Source of the DNA: Caloramator sp. E03
Lineage (GTDB): Bacteria; Bacillota; Clostridia; Clostridiales; Caloramatoraceae
Direction of reading: 5' to 3'
Length of the DNA stretch: 64,000 bases
Assembly: GCF_006016075.1 (NCBI RefSeq)
Contig: NZ_CP040093.1
Span: forward strand, 248,001-312,000
Below the pieces are notes generated by a model. The model was not told where the DNA came from. It did no database searches and saw only the letters and a program-made list of their open reading frames with translations. The translations under genes and the position numbers were made by a program. Within the stretch, counting starts at the first letter, position 1. Each line of letters begins with the position of its first letter. This document shows positions 9,292 through 16,013 of the stretch, one piece after another.

Positions 9292-9906
9292 TTATAATCT
9301 TATAAACAATTCTCCTACGCCTTCAAAATCAATTTTATCCTTAACAAGCTCATCAATAGACGTTTCGATTCCTTCACTTGTTATTATCGCAAATCCTTCA
9401 AAGCATTTTTGACTTGCACCTGAATCAGTAAAAAGCTTAACAACAATTATGTTTCCAAGCGACTTAAAGAATCTGTCGTCTCCCCAATAAGCTTCTGCTG
9501 ATCCTTTCCAACCTTTTATTGTTGCAGTATATTCTTTCCATCCGCCACTTGCAAATGTAGTTGATTCTGTTGTTTCTTGTTCAAAATCAATACTCCAATC
9601 AAAAAATCCGCCGCACTGAACAAGTGTTAATGCCTGTCCTGAAACTGTAACAACATCTGTCCCTTGTAGTGGTGAATCAAATACAACATATCCACCTGCT
9701 CTTTCAAGTTTATAACCACTTGATACAACAGTACCATTCTTTTTTACTGTAATCGTTGCATCCAATGGCCAATATCTATATGCTGTATTTGTTACTTGAT
9801 ATCTTGTCAACGTTGCATCTTTAGTTGTAGCTTGATCTGTAAAAGAAATAGGAGCGGTATTTATATCGCTCACATATACCGCTCCTATCATACCAGTTAT
9901 AGCCAT
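9292..9906 (-). CDS. Phage tail tube protein, larger paralogue
   Basis: The product has 204 residues. The C-terminal two thirds (FFDWSIDFEQETTESTTF; GWKEYTATIKGWKGSAEAYW) align by eye with the smaller tail tube protein encoded next to it (QWSIDCGADNIETTNF; GWKEFITGLKEWSGSFEG). It has an extra N-terminal segment of about 85 residues with a beta-sandwich look (YWPLDATITVKKNG; DVVTVSGQAL). It may be a second tube subunit, a tail terminator or a decorated variant. It lies 12 bases after the smaller gene, in the same operon. Confidence 0.75.
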   Translation of the reverse strand: MAITGMIGAVYVSDINTAPISFTDQATTKDATLTRYQVTNTAYRYWPLDATITVKKNGTVVSSGYKLERAGGYVVFDSPLQGTDVVTVSGQALTLVQCGGFFDWSIDFEQETTESTTFASGGWKEYTATIKGWKGSAEAYWGDDRFFKSLGNIIVVKLFTDSGASQKCFEGFAIITSEGIETSIDELVKDKIDFEGVGELFIRL

Positions 9907-9918
9907 GTTATCACCTCA

Positions 9919-10305
9919 TTATGTTAAGGTTATAGTTAATGCACCTGTTCCTTGGAAATCACATTTAAATGTTCCCTTATCATCAACAGGCATTTCGATT
10001 GAAAAATTTATATAAGCTGTCCCTGCAAGTTTCTTTGTAGCATCAATTCTAAGTTCAAGGGATACTGTTTGCCCATTTTGCCATGCCGTAATAAGTGCTC
10101 TTTGCCCATTTGTATCAGAAGGATTGAAGTTTCCTTCAAAACTACCGCTCCACTCTTTTAATCCAGTGATAAATTCCTTCCAACCGTTTGAATCAAAATT
10201 TGTTGTTTCAATATTGTCTGCTCCACAGTCAATAGACCATTGTGAAATCTCTGTAACTTTGTTTGTACTAATATATACACTTCCGCCTTTACCGCTAATT
10301 GCCAT
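9919..10305 (-). CDS. Major tail tube protein
   Basis: The product has 128 residues, starting MAISGKGGSVYISTNKV and ending FKCDFQGTGALTITL. The pattern of a short N-terminal beta hairpin, ETTNFDSNGWKEF, and a C-terminal DFQGTG beta strand is typical of TP901-1-like tail tube proteins that polymerise around the tape measure. It sits two bases after the preceding minor tail gene and has a good GGAGG ribosome site. Confidence 0.8.
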   Translation of the reverse strand: MAISGKGGSVYISTNKVTEISQWSIDCGADNIETTNFDSNGWKEFITGLKEWSGSFEGNFNPSDTNGQRALITAWQNGQTVSLELRIDATKKLAGTAYINFSIEMPVDDKGTFKCDFQGTGALTITLT

Positions 10306-10307
10306 AA

Positions 10308-10682
10308 CTATACCTCCTTTATAATTTCAAAATTACAAACAAATTCGGATCTGTTATTTTCGTCATAGCCTAAAAATTCAGGACATTGCAAAGCCATGAT
10401 TAATAGATATCTTTTACCATTGATAATTTGTTCTGATAAACCATGTAATATATTTTTTATCTGTTCAATTGTCATTCTTCCTGTTTGATAATCAACATTC
10501 CTTACCATTGCCTGCAACCTTGGTTTTTCAATATTACTATGCAGTTCTGGTGCTTCACCACCATATTCAAACAATGCTATGCAATTATCTATATCTTCTG
10601 GCAACAGTGATAAAAAAATATCGGTTCCTAATCGACCGATGTTTTGCTCTTCTAAATATTGTCCTATATCATCAAGCAACAT
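10308..10682 (-). CDS. Phage minor capsid / tail completion protein
   Basis: The product has 124 residues, starting MLLDDIGQYLEEQNIGRLG, with a central CIALFEYGGEAPELH and a late ADP-like edge FVCNFEIIKEV. This resembles the small minor capsid / tail terminator proteins encoded between the HK97-gp10-like gene and the tail tube. Such proteins close the tail tube at the head-proximal end. The assignment is by gene order and general resemblance. Confidence 0.65.
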   Translation of the reverse strand: MLLDDIGQYLEEQNIGRLGTDIFLSLLPEDIDNCIALFEYGGEAPELHSNIEKPRLQAMVRNVDYQTGRMTIEQIKNILHGLSEQIINGKRYLLIMALQCPEFLGYDENNRSEFVCNFEIIKEV

Positions 10683-10686
10683 TCAA

Positions 10687-11049
10687 TCACCCCTTCTTGA
10701 GGGCATATTTTATCGTTTTTTGAATATATGAGTCATACTTATCTATATTTTCATTGAATGGATCCTCTAAAAATTTTGCTTTGCCACCTTTAGGATGTTT
10801 AAAATGCAATCCTTCATGTTGTCTTCGTGCATAAGGCAAATCATAACCTATTTTTATATTAATTTCTCCATTGTTATCTTGAATTGGACTTACGCTGCAA
10901 TTCCTTCTCAAATCCCCATTATCAATAGGAGCTTGCTCTGCTGATTTACCTTGTAAATCAGCACCACATTTTAATAAAACCTGTTTAGCTGTTTCTCTCA
11001 CCATATCTTTTGCTAAATTACCTCTCCATTTCAGGTCAAAACCACTCAT
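10687..11049 (-). CDS. HK97 gp10-like head-tail connector protein
   Basis: The product has 120 residues from the ATG at 11049 (MSGFDLKWRGN). Longer readings from 11100 run into the neighbouring insertion element and are not credible. Motifs are CGADLQGKSAEQAPIDNGDL and YDLPYARRQHEGLHFKHPKG, typical of gp10-like proteins (RxxHEGL-type motif) that join neck and tail. The start lies only about 20 bases from the IS200-type right end, so the element separates it from the upstream connector gene without entering the frame. Confidence 0.8.
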   Translation of the reverse strand: MSGFDLKWRGNLAKDMVRETAKQVLLKCGADLQGKSAEQAPIDNGDLRRNCSVSPIQDNNGEINIKIGYDLPYARRQHEGLHFKHPKGGKAKFLEDPFNENIDKYDSYIQKTIKYALKKG

Positions 11050-11073
11050 ACCCACACCTTCCTGAAAATCATG

Positions 11074-11094
11074 ACCACCCGTAAAACGGGTGGT
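11074..11094. repeat. Right-end imperfection hairpin of the IS200-type element
   Basis: A perfect hairpin with an 8-base stem (accacccg / cgggtggt) and a short A-rich loop. Subterminal hairpins of this size are the structures bound by Y1 transposases. Three further small hairpins follow toward tnpA, at 11103-11115, 11128-11141 and 11179-11192. Confidence 0.7.
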
Positions 11095-11178
11095 TTGCAT
11101 TAGCCCTATAAGGGCATATTACTGGCTGTGTCTAAAGACACGCTGAATTGTCTGCCAACCGCATATTTTTTTCAGGCT

Positions 11179-11192
11179 GCCCCTAAAGGGGC
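11179..11192 (+). terminator. Terminator facing tnpA from the right end
   Basis: The stem gcccc-taaa-ggggc is followed on the plus strand by ttatttttt, which makes it an intrinsic terminator for transcription running against the transposase gene. It would block antisense reads entering tnpA from the right. On the minus strand it is not followed by a T run. Confidence 0.5.
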
Positions 11193-11666
11193 TTATTTTT
11201 TGCCTTTGTTCACCGGCTCACCCGTAAACGGGTCTATATATTCTTTCAAACTTATTTGATCATACGCTATGTCTTCCTGTAATTGATTCTTTATATACTC
11301 TTCTATCACTTTTTTATTTCTGCCTACTGTATCTACATAATATCCTTTACACCAAAACTGTCTATTCCCATACTTATATTTTAAATTTGCATGTCTATCA
11401 AATATCATCAATGAACTTTTCCCTTTTAAATATCCCATAAACTGTGCTACGCTTAATTTAGGTGGTATACTTACAAGCATATGTATATGATCCTTACATG
11501 CGTTTGCTTCTATTATTTCTACTCCTTTATATTCACATAATTTTCTTAATATCTTGCCTATGTCTTCTTTTATTTTCCCATATATTATTTGCCGTCTATA
11601 TTTTGGTGCAAATACAATATGATATTTACAATTCCATTTGGTATGTGATAAACTTTCATTATCCAT
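11193..11666 (-). CDS. tnpA: IS200/IS605-family Y1 transposase TnpA
   Basis: The product has 157 residues, the normal length. Motifs are HIVFAPKYRRQIIYG near the N-terminus, CKDHIHMLVSIPP with the HUH pair (H-I-H), and GYYVDTVGRN with the expected catalytic tyrosine on helix alpha-D. The enzyme cuts and joins single-stranded ends through a 5'-phosphotyrosine link. No tnpB or TnpB-guide unit is present in the element. The frame looks intact. The ribosome site, AAAGGAGG, is perfectly complementary to an upstream segment. Confidence 0.93.
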   Translation of the reverse strand: MDNESLSHTKWNCKYHIVFAPKYRRQIIYGKIKEDIGKILRKLCEYKGVEIIEANACKDHIHMLVSIPPKLSVAQFMGYLKGKSSLMIFDRHANLKYKYGNRQFWCKGYYVDTVGRNKKVIEEYIKNQLQEDIAYDQISLKEYIDPFTGEPVNKGKK

Positions 11667-11670
11667 ATTG

Positions 11671-11735
11671 TTTTCCTCCTTTGATTTGATTTCGGTTGGC
11701 AGACCGTTATCATTTATTCTATCAAAGGAGGAAAA
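11671..11735 (-). promoter_or_regulatory. Ribosome-site-sequestering hairpin in the tnpA leader
   Basis: Bases 11671-11685 (ttttcctcctttgat) and 11721-11735 (atcaaaggaggaaaa) are a perfect 15-base inverted repeat. In the mRNA the AAAGGAGG ribosome site just before the tnpA ATG would pair with the upstream copy, leaving a 35-base loop. This would hold transposase translation low, as is known for other IS200 elements. Confidence 0.75.
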
Positions 11736-11762
11736 TTTTTTCTACCCATAGCTATAAGCTTT

Positions 11763-12074
11763 TTAGAACCACGGGCATAGCCCGTGGTATTCATAAAACA
11801 AAATAAAAACACCGTCTAAATCGACAGTGTCTGAATAGTTCATAACATTATATTGTTTACCTTCATATTCAAGCTTATCATCAAGTTCTACCTTTTCTTC
11901 TAAGTAAAATACCCCTTGTGATACTGATTCTTTACCTTGTTTGTCTTTTATAAGCTTCATTCCACCCTGAAACCTGCACATTACTTCAACTGCTGGAGCA
12001 TATACAGGTTGCCCATAGGCATTGTTACCTGTTTTCTTATACCATTTAACCTTTTGATTAAAATATTCCTTCAT
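11763..12074 (-). CDS. Head closure / neck protein, C-terminus altered by the IS element
   Basis: The product has 103 residues: EYFNQKVKWYKKTGNN, YAPAVEVMCRFQGG, EVDLDD-like, and DGVFILFYE. It fits small head-tail adaptor proteins of the SPP1 gp16 type encoded after the connector gene. The last seven residues (HGLCPWF) are encoded by the insertion element. Without the element the reading would end at or one codon after FYE. The loss is therefore likely to be minor. The start overlaps the upstream gene's stop by 4 bases. Confidence 0.7.
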   Translation of the reverse strand: MKEYFNQKVKWYKKTGNNAYGQPVYAPAVEVMCRFQGGMKLIKDKQGKESVSQGVFYLEEKVELDDKLEYEGKQYNVMNYSDTVDLDGVFILFYEYHGLCPWF

Positions 12075-12544
12075 CTTATCACCACCGCCCCAGCAATGTA
12101 AGGCTTTAATAAATCTAACGCTTCTTTACTAAGTAATTTCCCATATCCCGCATATTCTTCTGATACATCTCCAAACGTAACTCTAACTACATTTTGCTCT
12201 TGTGCTTTAGTCCTTGCACTATTCCCATATTTAAGTAGTGCTAAAGCTTCTTCGCAAGTTGCAGCTTTAACTTCGTCTGGAATTGTAGGCTGTTCTATAA
12301 CTCCAAAAAAGCCTATCCTTTGTCCAATGTTAACTATTATCCTTGGAAACTGCAGTATTTGTCCTGGATCTGCTTTCATTCCTTTAAAACTTAGTTTATT
12401 TATTCGTCTTGTTGCTTCTTTGAGTGCTTTTTCTTTTGTTCCTTGGTCTGCTCCTGTCCATTCATCGCAGTAAAGTTTTTCTCCAAAATATTCTTCTGCC
12501 CATTCGAGTGTGCAGAAGCTGTCAACTCCTTCTGTGAGTGCCAT
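12071..12544 (-). CDS. Head-tail connector protein, DnaT-like
   Basis: The product has 157 residues: MALTEGVDSFCTLEWAEEYF, then ALKEATRRINKLSFKG, ILQFPR, and IPDEVKAATCEEALALL. This matches the helical adaptor proteins (often annotated DnaT-like ssDNA-binding) that bind under the portal and form the first connector ring. It follows the major capsid gene and overlaps the next gene by 4 bases. A GGAGTG ribosome site precedes the ATG. Confidence 0.75.
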   Translation of the reverse strand: MALTEGVDSFCTLEWAEEYFGEKLYCDEWTGADQGTKEKALKEATRRINKLSFKGMKADPGQILQFPRIIVNIGQRIGFFGVIEQPTIPDEVKAATCEEALALLKYGNSARTKAQEQNVVRVTFGDVSEEYAGYGKLLSKEALDLLKPYIAGAVVIR

Positions 12545-12594
12545 TGTTCTTCACTCCTTAATCTTCTCACTCTATTGAATGCCGTTACGCTCAT
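12400..12594 (-). CDS. Possible small phage protein overlapping the connector gene
   Basis: The ATG at 12594 has a good AGGAGTG ribosome site and the product begins MSVTAFNRVRRLRSEEQW, an Arg-rich start I associate with a small protein commonly encoded after the major capsid gene. The later two thirds overlap the next gene in another frame and look like coincidental coding (Lys/Gln-rich). The gene may be real and overlapping, or the truncated relic of a longer one. Confidence 0.4.
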   Translation of the reverse strand: MSVTAFNRVRRLRSEEQWHSQKELTASAHSNGQKNILEKNFTAMNGQEQTKEQKKKHSKKQQDE

Positions 12595-12643
12595 TATACC
12601 ACTCCTATTAAAATTTTATAAGGCAGGATTACCCTGCCTTATA

Positions 12644-13609
12644 TCATATCTTATGTTTAAATGCAACTATTCTGATGTTCTTATTTTCATATACTCTATT
12701 CCAATTTGCAGCTGTAGCAAGTTCAGCATTGCTTGGAGATGAACCTGCAACTGATGCTGACGTAAATGCTACTCCTCTTGGATGTAATATAAATGTCTTT
12801 CTATTGATTAAGTAATCTTCTCCAGCAAGTGAGTCTCTATCTGTTTCTGTTGCTACAAATCCTACTGGATTACCACTACCATAAGCAATTGCACCTTCTC
12901 CAAAGATGTAGGTTGTAAATATACCAGTTCCACTGTCGTATGGGCATCCATCATCAACAATAACTCTCTTACCCATGTATGTTTTAATTGATGGTGAACC
13001 ATCTGATGGTTGAACAGTTTGAATAAGATTTTGCTTTGCAAGTGAAGCTTCAACTGCTGAATGCATAATAATTGCAGTTAATTTATCTTTTGCATCACCA
13101 AGCTTTTGAACAGCATCTATAAATGTTCCCCCAGTAAATTTTGCAGCATCTCCTGTGGCTGCTGACACATCATGTAAATTTCCTGTCATTGAATTTGAAG
13201 CAAATACCCCATTAAGTAATGATAATAATGTTCTTTGCATTTGTCTTGCCCAATAGCCAGCAACTAAATCTGCTATTGCTCTCATTGGGTCATCTCCTGC
13301 TAAATTTGCTGCTAAATCATTTACTGCCCAAGCTTTTCCTCTTCTTAATATTACCGCTACATCTTGACCTGCAGTAATCTTATCTGGTGTTAATGCTGAA
13401 TTATCACTTAAAACTTCATCATCACCAGTCAAATCATTCCAAAATGGCATATTTATTGTTTTTGCTCCTGCTGAAGCTAATCTGTCAAACTCAGGTGTAT
13501 GTGATAAAATACCACTTTGATATAGGGCTGAAAGTTCAGCTGTTCTTTGAATTACATAAGGATTAAATACCTCTGGAATTATAACATCTTGAATTTTTGT
13601 AATAGCCAT
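12644..13609 (-). CDS. Phage major capsid protein
   Basis: The product has 321 residues. It starts ITKIQDVIIPEVFNPYVIQ and has FWNDLTGDDEVLSDNSALTP, ILRRGKAWAVNDLAANLAG, YWARQMQRTLLSLLNGVF and GKRVIVDDGCPY, the pattern of HK97-fold major capsid proteins found in phages that use a separate scaffold. It follows the scaffold gene by 24 bases, with a GGAGG ribosome site. The C-terminus (NIRIVAFKH) is complete. Confidence 0.92.
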   Translation of the reverse strand: MAITKIQDVIIPEVFNPYVIQRTAELSALYQSGILSHTPEFDRLASAGAKTINMPFWNDLTGDDEVLSDNSALTPDKITAGQDVAVILRRGKAWAVNDLAANLAGDDPMRAIADLVAGYWARQMQRTLLSLLNGVFASNSMTGNLHDVSAATGDAAKFTGGTFIDAVQKLGDAKDKLTAIIMHSAVEASLAKQNLIQTVQPSDGSPSIKTYMGKRVIVDDGCPYDSGTGIFTTYIFGEGAIAYGSGNPVGFVATETDRDSLAGEDYLINRKTFILHPRGVAFTSASVAGSSPSNAELATAANWNRVYENKNIRIVAFKHKI

Positions 13610-13633
13610 AATTTGTTCCTCCTTTTTTGTTTA

Positions 13634-14248
13634 TCATTTTACTCCTGCTGAAGCCTTAAGTTGTTCCGCTAATGCAGGATTTTCCTTTAAAATTTTTGCT
13701 TGTTCTGTTAAATTAAATGTTTCTTTTGCCCATGGGTTTTTAATTGTTGAATTTGCTCCTCCTGCAGGATTAGAACTACTACCTATTTTGCTTTGCACTT
13801 CACCAAATAAAAAAGCCTTTGATTCAGCAATTGATTTTAATTGCTCATCAAGGCCTTCGATGGATCCATCTTCTTTAATATTTAATTTTGACTTATCAAT
13901 AAGCATAGAAACAATATCTGGGTCTTTTGCGTTTGATTTAATTGCAGCCATTTTTATTGCTGCAGTTAGGCTTACATCTTTAATCTTATTCTCTGATTCT
14001 TGAAGTTTTGCTTGGAGCTCCTGAATTTGATTTTGCAATTCTTCATTACCTTTTGCTTGTTTTTTCATCTCTTCAAGTTGCTTATTTAAATCATCGGCTT
14101 GCTGCTTATAGAGTTTCTTCTGTTCGTTAATCTCATCAAACTTTGCCTTTGGGATATATGAGCCATCATTTAATATTAGCTCCTTATCCCCTATTTTTTC
14201 TTTTACTTGTTTGTATAGTTCCTCTCCTAAAAGTTCTTTTAAGTCCAT
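13634..14248 (-). CDS. Phage capsid scaffolding protein (GP20 type)
   Basis: The product has 204 residues. The N-terminus is DLKELLGEELYKQVKEKIG, then a long predicted coiled coil (residues about 45-100, rich in Lys, Glu and Gln), and an SIAESKAFLFGE segment, then a Gly/Ser-rich hinge and NPWAKETFNLTEQAKIL, all typical of GP20-type minor scaffolds. Scaffolds guide capsid assembly and leave before DNA entry. It has a strong AAGGAGG ribosome site. Confidence 0.9.
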   Translation of the reverse strand: MDLKELLGEELYKQVKEKIGDKELILNDGSYIPKAKFDEINEQKKLYKQQADDLNKQLEEMKKQAKGNEELQNQIQELQAKLQESENKIKDVSLTAAIKMAAIKSNAKDPDIVSMLIDKSKLNIKEDGSIEGLDEQLKSIAESKAFLFGEVQSKIGSSSNPAGGANSTIKNPWAKETFNLTEQAKILKENPALAEQLKASAGVK

Positions 14249-14351
14249 AACATTAACCTCCTTTTTTTATTCCCACTTGCCTTTTATGCTGGTCGGCTCC
14301 AGCTGCGGTCTTGTTCTTTAGGCCCTGCAATACCAAAAAGGGCAATATAAA

Positions 14352-14375
14352 AAGCACCTGCAATCGCAAGTACTT
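14352..14375 (-). terminator. Terminator after the putative immunity gene
   Basis: On the minus strand the sequence AAGTACTTGC-GATT-GCAGGTGCTT forms a 10-pair stem (two G-T pairs) and runs into TTTTTATA. It lies 9 bases after the stop of the small gene at 14384 and before the scaffold gene, inside what is otherwise one late operon. Confidence 0.65.
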
Positions 14376-14383
14376 GAAAACAA

Positions 14384-14647
14384 TTAATGGAATACAATTT
14401 TTAATTCTTTAAAAATATCCTTTATTTTTTCCCCTTCACATGTAAATTCATTTAAAAATAATTCTATACTATCAAAAACTCTTTCTGTTTCTTGTTTAAA
14501 ACTTTCAGCTATATATACTTTTTCTCCATCATAATTAAGCGAATATTCTTTTTTGCCATATCTAAAGATTATTTCTCCTATCTCTTTTATGTCATCAATA
14601 AATTGTTTTAAACTATCATACTTATCATATTCCATCTTCATCACCAA
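14384..14647 (-). CDS. Small acidic protein, candidate immunity protein to the MuF C-terminal domain
   Basis: The product has up to 87 residues; start codons at 14647 (TTG), 14641 (ATG) and 14635 (ATG) are all possible. It overlaps the end of the MuF gene, which implies translational coupling. The pattern is a helix (YDSLKQFIDDIKEIGEI), a beta hairpin (FRYGKKEYSLNYDGEKVYI), and two helices (FDSIELFLNEF; KIKDIFKELKI). Small acidic alpha/beta proteins of this kind commonly follow toxin-tipped genes as antitoxins. This is inference from layout and size. I cannot name the family with certainty. Confidence 0.6.
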   Translation of the reverse strand: MVMKMEYDKYDSLKQFIDDIKEIGEIIFRYGKKEYSLNYDGEKVYIAESFKQETERVFDSIELFLNEFTCEGEKIKDIFKELKIVFH

Positions 14648-16013
14648 CCAATAAATCTTTTATTGAATTATATTCATCTTCATTTAATTTTCGCCACTTT
14701 TTATTACGTTCTCCATTTACCCAATCGTGAGCATGTGGTTTAGCATGTGCCCATGGCTTATTATGGTCTGTCAAATCTATATCTAATTTAGGAAATCCTT
14801 TATTATCAAAAATTCTTCTTTGTATAATTTTATTCTCAATTTTTAGGTCTATAACTGCATTTGGAATAGCTTCTTTTGGTATTCTTCTTCCTTCTATTGT
14901 TATTATACCACTTTTTTCATCTATATTCACTATATTACCTAAATTCAACTTTTCTATATATTCTTTGTATTGCTTAATTATACTTGCATCTTTACCAACA
15001 GGCTTTGTTCCCGTTTTTTCATAACTCTTTTTTAGTTTCTCGGCAGCTTTTATCTTCTCTAATAATGGTGCATTTTCATTATATAATACTTCCCTTGCTT
15101 TGCGTCTATTACTTTGAATAGTTACCTTATCCCTTATTTCTTTGTATGCTTCTTTTTCTTTTTCGTTGCGTGGGTCTTTTGTAAGGGAAGTATTGCTAAA
15201 CTTTTCTGTTTCTTCTGCATTATCGTCAAATTCTCTTACATAAGGATGAATCGAGTGCCTGCAATTAGGGTGAATCGGTGGCCTATATCTATCTTCAAGC
15301 TTTGGATAACGTTTATCTTTACCGCTTATACTAAACACTTTCCCTTGCAGCGGTGCACATTTTTCACATGTTGGATAATGTGTTGTCATTTTTACTAAGT
15401 CAATTCCTGCTTCCTCACAAGTATTTAATGTCGCAACACTTGCTATTTCTGCTGTTGTCGTCCTTGCAACCATTTCTGCATATCTATCTAATCGCCACTC
15501 TCTACCTAACTTATCCTTAAATCCAGTAAGACCTTGTGTTAATAATTTTTGTTGCAATTCTTTTTTCATATCTTTTATAGTCTGACCTGATGAATATTTT
15601 TTAGCTGACGCTTCAAGTGCTGCTTGTCTGTAATAATCATTTATTCTTCTACCTGCAAACTGTGTTGCTTGCTTTAAATTATCATACATATTCTGTGCAA
15701 TAACATCTATTGCTCTTTGGTGAATTTGAGCAAACTCTGGTCTTATGTCTTTTTGCATACCTACTTTATTGATGTATGCTAAAACTTGTGTGTAATTATC
15801 TTGATAAACTTGAGGTATAACTTCTTGTATCCACTTTGCAGCATCTTTATCTATCTGATTAAGTATCTTCATTATTTGCTTTAATTGGTCTTTATAAAAT
15901 ACTGTATTTTGCTTTTTTGCTTCCTTTTGTAATAACACTTTCAATACTTCAATAAAACCTTGTCTATATATTTCAACCAAAGCCTGTATTTGTTTTTCAA
16001 CATCATAAGGCAT
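14625..16013 (-). CDS. Phage minor capsid protein (MuF type) with C-terminal toxin-like extension
   Basis: The product has 462 residues. Residues about 1-275 form a minor capsid / MuF head-morphogenesis protein: YYRQAALEASAKKYSSGQT, then ARTTTAEIASVATLNTCEEAG, CEKCAPLQGKVFSISG and PPIHPNCRHSIHPY, with the expected Cys and His residues. After a Lys/Glu-rich linker (about 275-350), residues about 350-462 are a separate domain with RRIFDNKGF, DIDLTDHNKP and a His-rich HAKPHAHDW block (His 417, 423, 427, 429). Temperate phages are known to carry toxin domains in this position. The domain resembles the phage-borne BECR-type RNase toxins by eye only. Confidence 0.85.
   Translation of the reverse strand: MPYDVEKQIQALVEIYRQGFIEVLKVLLQKEAKKQNTVFYKDQLKQIMKILNQIDKDAAKWIQEVIPQVYQDNYTQVLAYINKVGMQKDIRPEFAQIHQRAIDVIAQNMYDNLKQATQFAGRRINDYYRQAALEASAKKYSSGQTIKDMKKELQQKLLTQGLTGFKDKLGREWRLDRYAEMVARTTTAEIASVATLNTCEEAGIDLVKMTTHYPTCEKCAPLQGKVFSISGKDKRYPKLEDRYRPPIHPNCRHSIHPYVREFDDNAEETEKFSNTSLTKDPRNEKEKEAYKEIRDKVTIQSNRRKAREVLYNENAPLLEKIKAAEKLKKSYEKTGTKPVGKDASIIKQYKEYIEKLNLGNIVNIDEKSGIITIEGRRIPKEAIPNAVIDLKIENKIIQRRIFDNKGFPKLDIDLTDHNKPWAHAKPHAHDWVNGERNKKWRKLNEDEYNSIKDLLVGDEDGI

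Larger units (their letters stand above)
11071..11788 (-). mobile_element. IS200/IS605-family insertion element
   Basis: About 718 bases, carrying a single Y1 transposase gene. The left end (downstream in window coordinates) has a perfect hairpin, accacgggcat-agcccgtggt, at 11768-11788; the right end has another, at 11074-11094. There are no inverted terminal repeats or target duplications, as expected for this single-strand transposing family. Joining the two flanks restores a stop codon for the upstream connector gene after FYE and leaves the ribosome site of the downstream gene intact, so the element landed in a near-neutral gap. Exact ends are uncertain by about 3 bases. Confidence 0.85.

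Noticed and set aside
11050-11100. N-terminal extension of the gp10-like connector to 11100
   Set aside because: The extra 17 residues are encoded by the IS right end; ATG 11049 gives the family start.
11074-11192. A CRISPR-like or REP-type repeat array
   Set aside because: The four hairpins differ in sequence and spacing and lie within the IS element end. There are no repeat-spacer units.
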